Assembly (NCBI RefSeq): GCF_018437505.1
Contig: NZ_CP072467.1
Span: forward strand, 4,860,010-4,924,009
DNA from: Spiractinospora alimapuensis
Lineage (GTDB): Bacteria > Actinomycetota > Actinomycetes > Streptosporangiales > Streptosporangiaceae
Length of the DNA stretch: 64,000 bases
Direction of reading: 5' to 3'
Part shown: piece by piece, positions 26,137 to 35,084 of the stretch
Layout of the letters: each line of letters opens with the position of its first letter
How positions within the stretch are numbered: position 1 is the first letter of the stretch
Program-made: the position numbers and the translations under genes
Notes under the pieces: generated by a model
Seen by the model: only the letters and a program-made list of their open reading frames with translations
Told to the model about the DNA's origin: nothing
The model's database searches: none

Positions 26137-28593
26137 TCATTCAGTTCCCTCCTGGCGGGAATTCCTCCCGTCAGGTTTCCGGGTGCGATTCACCGGGCCT
26201 GCGTGTTCGGTGAGCCGGCTGAGGTGTTGGTCCTGGGCCAGCAATGGGATCGTCGCGATGGTGCTGAGATAGTCCTCATGATCGGTGCGGTGCATGTAGG
26301 TGAGCAGGTCTCTTTCCCACTGCTTCCTGTTGCTGGCGGCGAGGGTCCACAACTCACTGTCGCCGTAGACCATCCGCAGCAGGGCCGGAGCTTCCTCGGG
26401 GAGGTTCAGGCGGGACCGGTCGCGGAGCGCCACACGGGTGAGGCGGAGCAACAAGGCTGGATAGACGTTCGCGATCCCATCCGGGAATCCTCGCTCGTCG
26501 TCGTGAGGGTCGGTGCCGCGCTTGCTGACGCGGTCCTTGTCCAGGAGTAGGAGCGTCTGCTGCCTCGTGGCCCCGGGCCGATACGGACGTGCGTGGCGGT
26601 GCAGCCGACCGATGCGCTGGATCAAGAGATCGATCATTGTCGGATCGGAGGCGAGGATGTCCGCATCCAGGTCAACCCCGCTTTCGAGCAGGCTGGTTCC
26701 TATGGCGACCGCGTGGCGGGTGGTCGGTGAGTTCTTTCCGAGAAGTTCGCTGATCCGGGCTTCGCTCTCCGCTCGGTCCTCCCGGTCGGAGTGCACGGAC
26801 ACAATCTCCGGGGGCGACGCGAAGACTTCGTCCGCGACACGTCGGAAGACCTCATGGGCGCGATCCACGCGCCTCTTCGTGTTGAGAAGCACGAGGGCGC
26901 ACCCGTCGTTGGAGATGTGCGCGAAGATCTCCCGCGCGAGCTTCTCGAAATCGTCTGAGTGGTGCACGAGTTCGACATCGTGTTGCGGAGCCTCGAGGGA
27001 CTCCAAGGGCCACGCCGTCGCGTCCTCGTCCGCGCTCGCCCACGTGATCTGCCACCCTGACTCGACGTTGGTGGTGGTTTCGACGGGGCCTTCCTCCAAT
27101 CGAGCCCCCGCCTGCCAATGCGTGATCAGCGCGTCGCGTCGTGCTTTGCTCAAGGACGCGGACATGACCACCACCGGGGTGCCGATGCTTCCGCACCACC
27201 ACATCAGCTTGTCCATGTGGCTCGCCACGTAGGTATCGCACGCGTGCGCCTCGTCGATGACCAGAACCTTGTTGCTCATGGCCGCGATGCGCAGGTGCAC
27301 CCACTTGGCGTTGATCACGGTCATCTGCGCTCGGTCGTGAGTGCCGACCACGAGGGGGGAGAGGATCGCGTCGTCCGGCTTGGACCGGCGCTGAGCATTC
27401 CGCTCTTGGTTGGGGTCTCGCGCCACGTCCTCCGCGGTGTCCTGGGGGTTCAGTTCGATGCCGGAGTCCTTGGCCAGACGGGGCATATCCTCCATCGCCC
27501 CGCTGAACGCCGGGAGACCTCGCAGGTCGAACTCTGCGTCAGCGAGAACCGCGTTGAGGTCGTGAAGCTGTGTCCGGCTCAGGGCCCGTGTGGGGAGAGC
27601 CAGCATGAATCCCGTAAGTCCGAGGGAGTCCACGAGCATCGCCGACGCCAGGAGGCCGGCGCGGCTCTTGCCCTCGCCAGTGGGGGCCTCGATCACCATG
27701 ATTCCTGGCTGGGTGTTGTCGTCGAGGACTTCCTCGACCAGTGTGTGCAGCCGACGGGGCGGCTCGCCGTTGAACAGGCCTCGATACCGGGGAGGGGTCC
27801 TGTGTTCCCAGGGGTGCCAGTTCAGCCGGCGTAGCGTGTCCCGAGCCTTGTGACGGACTTCGTCCCGATAGGCCGCCGTTCCTTTCTCCATGTGGGCGTG
27901 GCGCGGAATCCTGTTGGTGTAGTGGTCGGAGGCCAACCGGTCGCACATCACCGTCAGACCGGCGATGCCGATGGCGCCTCGCAGCCCGATGTGCACATGC
28001 GACCAGTCCTGGTCGAAGTCGAGCTCCCAGAGCGCCGCGAGCTCTCGAACGAAGCGTTGCCTGGCCGAGCACCACTCCTTCTTCCCGAGCCGCTTGGGTG
28101 CCATCTGGCTGATGCCATCCCAGTTCGGGAAGTATCCGTGGTGACCGGCGAGGGCGCCGGTGAGGAATCGTCGTGTCGGCCGTGGCGCGTTCTTCCGCTT
28201 CAGTTCCCAGTCCAGGTGCGAAGCCGTCAGGAGCGAGTGGGGTGCGAACGCGGCGACCGCGCGTCCCTCGAACGCACTGATGGCCTTCTGCGCGTTCTCG
28301 TCGAAGTACTCCGCGGTTACGTCGGTTCGGACGGACTGGAAGTAGGGCGAGAACTTGCCCAGGTCGTGTAGCCCGCACCAGAACGCGACCCACCGCTGCC
28401 ACTTCCCCCCGAGAGGGGTGAAAGCTTCTTCCAGCTCCTCTCGCAGGCGGGGGCCGAGCATCAGATCGACCAGTTCCTCCGCGAACGCCGCTGCGTCGAT
28501 CGCATGGCAGATCAGTAGGTGGACTTTCGGGGTCTTCGCTTTACCCGCCTTCCCCCACGGGGCGCAGATGTCGATGGGGGTGGTGTCGGCCAT
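26137..28593 (-). CDS. cas3: Cas3, HD nuclease-helicase
   Basis: An 818-residue Cas3 with an N-terminal HD nuclease (about residues 15-260; HLLICHAIDAAAF, then CGLHDLGKFSPYFQ carrying the His-Asp pair, and later LAGHHGYFPNWDG). A superfamily 2 helicase follows. Walker A is IEAPTGEGKSRAGLLASAM, motif II is VLVIDEAHACDTYV (DEAH), motif III is VVMSASLSKARR, and motif VI lies near LIQRIGRLHRH. Cas3 is recruited by Cascade and degrades target DNA. The ATG at 28593 follows a GGAGGG site. All catalytic motifs look intact, so interference should be functional. Confidence 0.95.
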   Translation of the reverse strand: MADTTPIDICAPWGKAGKAKTPKVHLLICHAIDAAAFAEELVDLMLGPRLREELEEAFTPLGGKWQRWVAFWCGLHDLGKFSPYFQSVRTDVTAEYFDENAQKAISAFEGRAVAAFAPHSLLTASHLDWELKRKNAPRPTRRFLTGALAGHHGYFPNWDGISQMAPKRLGKKEWCSARQRFVRELAALWELDFDQDWSHVHIGLRGAIGIAGLTVMCDRLASDHYTNRIPRHAHMEKGTAAYRDEVRHKARDTLRRLNWHPWEHRTPPRYRGLFNGEPPRRLHTLVEEVLDDNTQPGIMVIEAPTGEGKSRAGLLASAMLVDSLGLTGFMLALPTRALSRTQLHDLNAVLADAEFDLRGLPAFSGAMEDMPRLAKDSGIELNPQDTAEDVARDPNQERNAQRRSKPDDAILSPLVVGTHDRAQMTVINAKWVHLRIAAMSNKVLVIDEAHACDTYVASHMDKLMWWCGSIGTPVVVMSASLSKARRDALITHWQAGARLEEGPVETTTNVESGWQITWASADEDATAWPLESLEAPQHDVELVHHSDDFEKLAREIFAHISNDGCALVLLNTKRRVDRAHEVFRRVADEVFASPPEIVSVHSDREDRAESEARISELLGKNSPTTRHAVAIGTSLLESGVDLDADILASDPTMIDLLIQRIGRLHRHARPYRPGATRQQTLLLLDKDRVSKRGTDPHDDERGFPDGIANVYPALLLRLTRVALRDRSRLNLPEEAPALLRMVYGDSELWTLAASNRKQWERDLLTYMHRTDHEDYLSTIATIPLLAQDQHLSRLTEHAGPVNRTRKPDGRNSRQEGTE

Positions 28594-28787
28594 GGTCCCT
28601 CCAGGGGTGGAGACGGCAGCGGCACAGGCAACGGTGGCAAGTCGAAACACCCGCATCGCCTGTGTTGTGGGGAATGTAACTCATGTCACGGACGAATCAC
28701 CGGAAAGATGGGATGTCTTCGAAGATCGCGGATGTTGGGCCAAGGGAATCAAGCCCCCTTGCGTTGTCTCTCAGAGCGGAGTCCTTC

Positions 28788-30044
28788 GTGCAGCCCGCCA
28801 GCGCGCCCACTGTTGATGCTTCTGGACGGTACCCCCGCAAATTCGTCGCACTGCTGGTCTTCGTCCTCGGTGTTCTCGCCGCGACGGGGCCGTTGGCCAC
28901 TGACCTCTACCTGCCAGCCCTCCCCGAGATCGCCGCGGATCTGGGTACGACCGAGGCGCGGATCCAGCTCACCCTGACGTCGATGATGGTGGGGTTGGCA
29001 CTGGGGCAGTTGGTGATCGGCCCGATGAGTGACACCTGGGGGCGCCGCACGCCGCTGGTGATCGGGATCATCGGGTTCGCGGTGACTTCGTTCGCGGTGG
29101 TGTTCGCGCCGTCGGTGGACGCGTTCATCGTCCTGCGCTTCCTGCAGGGCGTGGCCGGTGCGGCGGGTGCGGTGATCTCGCGTGCCGTGGTGCGCGACCT
29201 GTTCGAAGGGGAGGAAGTCGCCCGGTTCATGTCCCGGCTGATGCTGATCGTCGGGCTCGCGCCGATGATCGGGCCGGTGCTCGGTGGGCAGATCCTGCTG
29301 TTCGGCTCCTGGCGTTTGATGTTCACGGTGCTGGGAGTGGCGGCCGTGATCAGCCTGGTCCTCGTCTACTTCTGGCTGCCCGAAAGCCTCCCCGCGGAGA
29401 AGCGGGCTCCGCAGCGGCCGGCGGTGCTGGCGCGCACGTTCCTGGGGCTCCTCACCGACCGCCGGTTCATCGTGCCGACCCTCGCGATCGGCTTCATCTT
29501 CGGCACGATGTTCACCTACATCTCGTCGTTCTCCTTCGTGGCGCAGTCGGAGTTCAACGCCTCGCCGCAGACCTACAGCCTCATCTTCGGCTTCAACACC
29601 CTGGGCATGATCGCCGGAACGCAGATCAACGCCGCGCTGATCGGCCGCGTCAGCATGGGGATCCGCCTCATGGTCGGCCTGTTCATCATGGTCGTGAGCG
29701 TGTTGGGCATGGGGCTGCTGGCCGCGACGGGCACGGCGACCCTGACAGCGCTCACCGTCCTACTGCTGTTGACCCTGTTCGGTGCGGGGTTCTCGATCCC
29801 CAACGCCATGACCATCGCGGTCGCGAGCCAGCCGGTTCAGGTGGCGGGGACGGCGTCCGCGCTCATCGGTTCGATCCAGTTCGCCTTCGGAGGTGCCATC
29901 GGGGCTCTCGGCGGTGTCGTGTCCGGTGGAGGGGACGCCACCCTCGGGAGCATGACCGCGGTCATGGGTGTCAGCGCCCTGGTCGCGTTGGGTCTGGGGT
30001 TCCTCCGGCCGAACGAGACGCAGTTGCGGTTCGCCAAGCCGTGA
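28788..30044 (+). CDS. MFS drug-resistance transporter, Bcr/CflA family
   Basis: A 12-helix major facilitator of about 418 residues. TM1 (FVALLVFVLGVLAATGPLATDLYLPALPEI) carries the TDLYLPALP motif of Bcr/CflA drug:H+ antiporters. The loop 2-3 motif is GPMSDTWGRRTPLVIG, and TM5 has the antiporter motif GPVLGG. It probably exports a hydrophobic compound. GTG 28788 has GCGGAG upstream and places TM1 near residue 15; longer starts at ATG 28683 or 28713 would add an unusual hydrophilic tail of 25-35 residues. It is divergent from cas3. Confidence 0.88.
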   Translation: MQPASAPTVDASGRYPRKFVALLVFVLGVLAATGPLATDLYLPALPEIAADLGTTEARIQLTLTSMMVGLALGQLVIGPMSDTWGRRTPLVIGIIGFAVTSFAVVFAPSVDAFIVLRFLQGVAGAAGAVISRAVVRDLFEGEEVARFMSRLMLIVGLAPMIGPVLGGQILLFGSWRLMFTVLGVAAVISLVLVYFWLPESLPAEKRAPQRPAVLARTFLGLLTDRRFIVPTLAIGFIFGTMFTYISSFSFVAQSEFNASPQTYSLIFGFNTLGMIAGTQINAALIGRVSMGIRLMVGLFIMVVSVLGMGLLAATGTATLTALTVLLLLTLFGAGFSIPNAMTIAVASQPVQVAGTASALIGSIQFAFGGAIGALGGVVSGGGDATLGSMTAVMGVSALVALGLGFLRPNETQLRFAKP

Positions 30045-30054
30045 GGGTGGCGGG

Positions 30055-30633
30055 CTAGCTGTCCGCCACGTAGGGGTCGTCGACCGGAACCGCGGGGAGG
30101 CCGTCCAGGCTCACCGCGTTCTGGTCGCGCCACTTCTTGGGGAAGTACTCGGGGTCGCGCCGCCCCTGGTGCCGGTCCAGTACGTCGCGGTCCTCCTTGA
30201 ACTCCATCAACGGGACCGAGTACCCGCAGGAGTCGGAGATACGGTGCAGGTCGGCGACGACGATCGATCGCTGTCCCAGCGTCCGCTCCTTCGGGAACAC
30301 GGCGCGCAATCGGGCGAACTCCGGATCGTCGGTGAAGACGGCCCGCCCGGTGCCGTGGAGCCGCACGATGTTGGGCGGACCGTCGAACGCGCAGAACATG
30401 AAGACGATGCGTCCGTTCTCCCGCAGGTGCGCGATGGTCTCCGCGCCCGAACCGGAGTAGTCGAGGTAGGCCACCTGCCTCGGCCCAGTGATGGCAAACG
30501 TGCCGGCCATGCCCTTGGGGGAGACGTTGATGTGTCCGGCCTCGTCGAGCGGCGCCGTGCCCACGAAGAAGACGGGCTGCGCCTCGATGAATTCGCGGAG
30601 TCTGCCGGTGAGTGCTTCGAATAGCTTTGCCAC
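30055..30633 (-). CDS. Pyridoxamine 5'-phosphate oxidase-fold (PPOX) protein
   Basis: A 192-residue split-barrel flavin-binding protein. It begins VAKLFEALTGRLREFIEAQPVFFVGTAPLDEAGHINVSPKG. HINVSPKG and YLDYSGSGAETIAHLRENGRIVFMFCAF are typical of the PPOX-like general stress family that binds FMN or F420. VRLHGTGRAVFTDD follows. The true oxidase's PLP-binding residues are not evident, so a different redox role is likely. GTG 30633 was chosen at the domain boundary; the same frame stays open much further upstream only as a shadow of the corA gene. Convergent with the MFS gene, 10 bp between stops. Confidence 0.8.
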   Translation of the reverse strand: MAKLFEALTGRLREFIEAQPVFFVGTAPLDEAGHINVSPKGMAGTFAITGPRQVAYLDYSGSGAETIAHLRENGRIVFMFCAFDGPPNIVRLHGTGRAVFTDDPEFARLRAVFPKERTLGQRSIVVADLHRISDSCGYSVPLMEFKEDRDVLDRHQGRRDPEYFPKKWRDQNAVSLDGLPAVPVDDPYVADS

Positions 30634-30713
30634 AACCGCCGTCTCCCCGCGCCATTGAGCCCCCAAACCGGGGCAAGCTGGGGCGTGCGTCACTGGAGTC
30701 GGAACGTGGGGGG

Positions 30714-31001
30714 TTAGTCGTCGATCGCGCTGCGCGCACGTCGCCACCACTCGGCGGCCTCCTCGGTGTGGCCACGGGCGCTCATCAGGATGGACAGCCC
30801 CTCCATGGACTCGCGGCTGCCCGCCTCGGCGCCGCGTCGGTACCACCACTCGGCCTGGTCGGGGTCGCTGTCGGCGTAGAGGGCGCCCAGCCACGTCAGC
30901 GCCGTGATGTCGCCGGACCGAGCGGCGGCGATGAGACGCGCCTCGGTGTCGTCCGTGGCGCGGCCCAGGAGATCGGTGATGATTCGGACGAGGCCCACCA
31001 T
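30714..31001 (-). CDS. Small Sel1-repeat protein
   Basis: A 95-residue protein with two Sel1-type repeats after a short leading helix (MVGLVRIITDLLGRATDDTEARLIAAARSG). The repeats read DITALTWLGALYADSDPDQAEWWYRRGAEAG and SRESMEGLSILMSARGHTEEAAEWWRRARS. It resembles the repeat modules of the kinase-Sel1 fusion 1 kb away and of the longer Sel1 proteins in this window, so it may be a detached or reduced member of the same set. The ATG start is divergent from the CorA-like gene. Confidence 0.6.
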   Translation of the reverse strand: MVGLVRIITDLLGRATDDTEARLIAAARSGDITALTWLGALYADSDPDQAEWWYRRGAEAGSRESMEGLSILMSARGHTEEAAEWWRRARSAIDD

Positions 31002-31050
31002 GTCGCAAGCATAGGCCGCCAGGGTCGCGGGCAATAGCCCCTGTACCAGC

Positions 31051-32049
31051 GTGTCCGCCCACCCGGTGCGAGTCAGGGGTGCCAGGCTGCGCATCAGCCG
31101 TTCGTTCGTGGGAGGGACTCTGAAGTACTGGCAGTGTTCGCGGCAGGGTGTCGTCGAGGTCGCCGACGCGGACGCCCCGCGCCCCGACGGGACCTGGCTG
31201 TGGGTGCAGGCCGACCACCCCACCGCGGAGGAGCTCCACGCGATCGCTGACCGGCTCGGGCTCCACCCCGGTGCGGTCAACGAAGGAGTACAGCCCCACG
31301 CCCGCACCATCCAGCAGATCCACGGCGACCAGGTCCTCCTCGCGATGAAGACCGTCCGCTACACGTCCGGACCGTCCGTGAGCACGTCCCGCGTCGTCCT
31401 CATCGTCGGAGGGTCCGTCCTCCTGAGCGCGTGCTTCGACGACCAGGACCCCGTCACGCCCGCCATAAATCGGCTCGTGGGAGACGACGAGCCGCGGGAA
31501 CACGGCGTCTGGGACGGCGTGTACTCCGTGGTGCACGAGGTGGTGGACGGGTACACGAGCACGTCCGACGCCGTGGCCGCGGACATCGTCAGAATCGAGC
31601 AGGAGGTGTTCTCTGGCCGACGGGTCATGGTGCTGGAACCCATCTACGGATTGATGCGGGAGGTGCTGGAGTTCCGTGACGCCGTCGACCCGATGGTGTC
31701 CATCGTGACCGACATGGCGACCCGTCAGGCGACCAGCCGCCGATTCCGCGACGCTCAGCACAAGGTCAAGCAGACTCGGCAGTCGGTGGCCTCAAGCGAA
31801 CAGCTTCTGACCCTGATCCTCGACGTCCATTCCGGACAGATCAACCTGTGGCAGAACCAGGACATGCGCCAGATCTCGGCGTGGGCCGCCCTGATCGCCA
31901 TCCCCACCGTCATCACCGGCGTCTACGGCATGAACTTCCACTGGATGCCGGAGCTGCGGTGGTCGTGGGGTTACCCCGGGGTGATGGTGCTGATGGTCGT
32001 CGTCTGTGTCGTGCTGTTCCTGAACTTCCGCCGGCGCGGTTGGTTGTGA
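31051..32049 (+). CDS. CorA-family divalent cation channel
   Basis: A 332-residue CorA-like protein. The soluble N-terminal funnel (TWLWVQADHPTAEELHAIADRLGLHPGAVNEGVQPHARTIQQIHGDQVLLAMKTVRY) leads into long helices (about 200-280) and two C-terminal membrane helices. The pore signature YGMNF is present between AWAALIAIPTVITGVYGMNF and the last helix VMVLMVVVCVVLFLNF, and a basic tail (RRRGWL) ends the protein. CorA forms pentameric Mg2+/Co2+ channels. GTG 31051 is tentative; in-frame GTG codons at 31069 and 31108 are alternatives. Confidence 0.88.
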   Translation: MSAHPVRVRGARLRISRSFVGGTLKYWQCSRQGVVEVADADAPRPDGTWLWVQADHPTAEELHAIADRLGLHPGAVNEGVQPHARTIQQIHGDQVLLAMKTVRYTSGPSVSTSRVVLIVGGSVLLSACFDDQDPVTPAINRLVGDDEPREHGVWDGVYSVVHEVVDGYTSTSDAVAADIVRIEQEVFSGRRVMVLEPIYGLMREVLEFRDAVDPMVSIVTDMATRQATSRRFRDAQHKVKQTRQSVASSEQLLTLILDVHSGQINLWQNQDMRQISAWAALIAIPTVITGVYGMNFHWMPELRWSWGYPGVMVLMVVVCVVLFLNFRRRGWL

Positions 32050-32087
32050 GGGGTTCGGTCGGGGCTAGTACACCAGGCGTCTCAGGA

Positions 32088-34656
32088 CTATCCGCGCAGG
32101 ATCAGGAACGTAACGAGGCAGGTGATAAACGCCCCGAGGATGAGAGCCCAGTCTCCGTAGTCCTTGTCCCGCGTCACGAGACCGCCCACCACGCCGATTC
32201 CCATCCCCACCACATTGACCAGGAAGTAGCCCGTTGAGAGGACCTGACGGAATCCCTCTCCGGTGAACAGACCCGGGAAGTCGGGGGAAGGGAGCGAGGA
32301 AACGTGCCCACTCGCCCATCCCCAGAGTCCTAGCGCCGCCCACCCGATCGGGATCTGCAGGACTGGCACGAGGCCAAGCAGCATGACGAAGACCATCGCA
32401 AAGAAGAACAACCCCACCTTTCCTTCGTCGTCATCATCAGCGGGTTCCTTGCTGTCCCTTCGTGATGTTTCCGAGGAGGCTGCGCTGAATGCCGAGGGGG
32501 GAGGCGGCGGAGGGCCTGGGGGCGGCGGATCCCGTCGTGCGTCGGTCAGCTCCCGCAACCGATCCGCCGCGTCCGGGTCACCGCCGTCACGCGCCCGGGT
32601 CAGCCAGTGACGGGCATCGGCGTCACGCCCCTGGTCGGCCAGCAGGATGCCCAGGTTGTACATACCGACGGTGTCGCCGTTGTCGGCCGCTTTCCGGTAG
32701 TGCTCCTCGGCTTCTCTGAGCCGTCCCTGATTGTGCAGTGCGTTCCCGAGGGTGTTGTGCGCGTTCGGCTCGACCTCCACCGCCTTGCGCAGCCAGTGCT
32801 CCGCCTCGCTGTCGCGTCCCGCCTTGACGAGGAACATGCCGTACCCAAAGCCCGCCCCGACGTTGCCCGCGTCGATCGCCTGCCGATAGGTGCGTTCGGC
32901 TTCCGGCAGTCGGCCCAGTTCGACGAGCGTGTTGGCGAGGTTGTTGCGGCCGGCCAAATGCCCGTGGTCAGCCGCGTGGCGGAACCAGTGTTCGGCCTCG
33001 CTGTAGCGTTCGGCGTCGAACAGGAGATTGCCATAGCTGATGGCGTCCGCGGAGCTCCCGCCCTCGATCGCCCTGCGGTACCACTCCTCGGCCGTCCCCG
33101 GGTCGCCCTGGTGATCGACCAACAGGTCGGCGTAGTGGCCCATCGCGGCCGGGTCCCCGGCTTCGGCGAGTTCACGATAGAGGTCCATCGCCTGGCTGAC
33201 ACCGCCGTTTCGAAGCGTCAGATTGGCCAGGTTCCGTTTGCCGTCCACATCGCCCGCGTTGGCAGACCGGCGATACCAGACCTCCGCCTCCGCCTCGTTC
33301 CCCCGCGCGCTCAACAGAACGCCGAGGTTCACCATCGCGTCGACGTCGCCCCCCGCCGTGGCCTTCCGGTACCACTCCTCGGCTGTGCCCACGTTGTCGT
33401 TGTGCTCGGCCAGGACGCCGAGTTGGAATCCGGCGTTGGATTCCCCGAGGTCGAACGCTGTGCGCAGCCACGTCTCCGCCGCGCCTACTTGGTCGAGGTC
33501 CGCGTGGAGGGACCCGAGCCGCAACGCCGCCTGCGGGTGGCCCGTGCGTGCGGCCTTCTCGTACTCGAGCATCGCGGCGGCCGAGTTGTCCGCTCGTTCA
33601 AGGTCCTGCCCGCGCGCGAACGCCAGCTCAGCGTCCGAGTCGTCGGCCGCGTCGTGGTTGTCTGGGGGGCCACTTCCGGCGGAGCGAGGCCGTTCTCCCC
33701 GTGGGGGAGTGGGGGGAGGAGTGTTGGTGGCGGCGAACCCGGGGTACTGTCGCGTCGGCGGGTCGGGGGGCGTGACCTCGGTGGCATCGTCGCTCACGAG
33801 CTTCGTCTGTGCCGTGACCATGGCGGTGAGCGGTTCCGGCAGCCACGCCTTCTGGGACGGGATCTGGCTGGCCATCCGCAGGAGCTCCGGAAGTCCCGGC
33901 CGCCGCACCGGATCCTTCGCCAAGCAGCGGTCGAGAAGCTCGCGTAACCCGTCGGGGACGTCAGCGAGGTCTGGGTCCCCGTCACACACCCGGCGCATCT
34001 GTGTCAGGGGGTGACCGGTCCCGAACACCGGCCGGCCTTGGGCGGCGAACCCGAGGAGGGCGCCGAGCGCGAACACGTCGCTCGCCGGAGTGAGTTCCCG
34101 GTGTTCCACTTGCTCCGGCGACCAGAAGCCCGGCGTCCCGATCGCCATTCCGGTTTTGGTGAGCTTGGTTCCGTCGGCGAGGTGGGCGATCCCGAAGTCA
34201 AGGACGCGCGGTCCGTCCTTGGCGAGAAGCACGTTTCCCGGTTTCAGGTCCCGATGGACCAATCCGCTGCGGTGGATGTCGCGCAGCGCTTCACTCAGCC
34301 CCGCCCCCAGTGTTCGTACAGTGCCCTCGGGGAGCGGCCCGTGCTCCGAAACCGCCTGGTCCAACGTGGGTCCGGGAATGTAGACCGTGGCCAACCACGG
34401 GGTCGCGGCCCGGATCCGCATCCACCACCGGAGCCGTGAACGCCCCACTGACCTGCCGCACCGCGTCGATCTCCCGTGAGAACCGATCCCGGAACTCCGA
34501 GTCGGCGGCCAGCTCCCGGTGAATCACCTTCACCGCCACCAGCCGGTTGCTCAGCGACTGGCCCAGGTACACCAACCCCATCCCACCAGCCCCGAGCCGC
34601 CCCAACAGCCGGTAGTCGCCGATCTCCGGTGGGTCACTGTCATCCAACGGCTGCAT
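32088..34656 (-). pseudogene. Ser/Thr protein kinase-Sel1 fusion with membrane tail, apparent frameshift
   Basis: Two frames together encode one kinase. The first (from ATG 34656) has the N-lobe: GRLGAGGMGLVYLG glycine loop, VAVKVI lysine and REIDAVRQVSGAFTAPVVDAD. The second resumes at AATPWLATVYIPGPTL and carries HRDLKPGN, DFG and GTPGFWSPEQ. The switch falls near 34405-34420, where the coding strand reads GATCCGGGCCGCG; one extra G would restore the frame. After the kinase come about ten Sel1 repeats (roughly 300 residues) and four hydrophobic helices at the C-terminus. Either the gene is broken or the sequence has an error in this GC run. The kinase would be membrane-anchored with an interaction scaffold. 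Confidence 0.75.
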
Positions 34657-34760
34657 GCGCACGAACTCCGAGGGCGAGGGGTGATCGATGCCCACTATTC
34701 AACATGAGCCGCCACGACCCCGTCGAATCCCCACCCTTCCCGGATGAGTCTTCCCCGTCT

Positions 34761-34910
34761 CGCCCATCCCCGCGTGCGCGGGGCTTTCACAACGACGGAC
34801 GTGACAGTGCGCGAATCAGACGGTCCATCCCCGTGTGCGCGGGGTTTTCCGAACCCAAAGACCGGTCGCCAGATCACCAACCGGTCCATCCCCGTGTGCG
34901 CGGGGTTTTC
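34761..34910 (-). CRISPR. CRISPR array 1 (type I-E, 3 repeats, 2 spacers)
   Basis: Three 28-nt repeats start at 34761, 34822 and 34883, a 61-bp period with 33-nt spacers. The plus-strand repeat begins GGTCCATCCCCGTGTGCGCG and ends GGGTTTTC. The left-most copy is degenerate (CGCCCATCC... and CTTTC). Compared with the E. coli type I-E repeat, the array reads on the minus strand, so the degenerate copy is the trailer end and the leader lies to the right. The hairpin has only 5 clean base pairs because the arms are shifted relative to array 2. It is flanked by two Ser/Thr kinase genes. Confidence 0.9.
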
Positions 34911-35075
34911 AGGGCGTGACCTGGGGTTTTTCGGTGTCGTTATCGTTTCGCGATGGTTGGGGTGCGATCCAGCGTCTCATGATGCCCCCACAGAAGGGAA
35001 AGTGGACGATTGTCGTCCACTTTTTGTGTCGATGTGCGTGCTCGACCGTGGAATCGCGGACAAGGTACGTCCTCG
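34911..35075 (-). promoter_or_regulatory. Leader of CRISPR array 1
   Basis: This stretch is homologous to the right flank of array 2. Identical blocks such as CGGTGTCGTTATCGTT (34932), AGCGTCTCATGA (34971) and GGAATCGCGGACA (35050) occur at the same distance from the last repeat within 1 nt. Position on the repeat-1 side and conservation mark it as the leader, which would contain the array promoter and integration signals. Confidence 0.8.
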
Positions 35076-35084
35076 AATCACCAC

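Noticed and set aside
30055-31761. Reading the PPOX protein as a 568-residue fusion
   Set aside because: The N-terminal 370 residues are the antisense shadow of the CorA-like gene; GTG 30633 starts the real domain.
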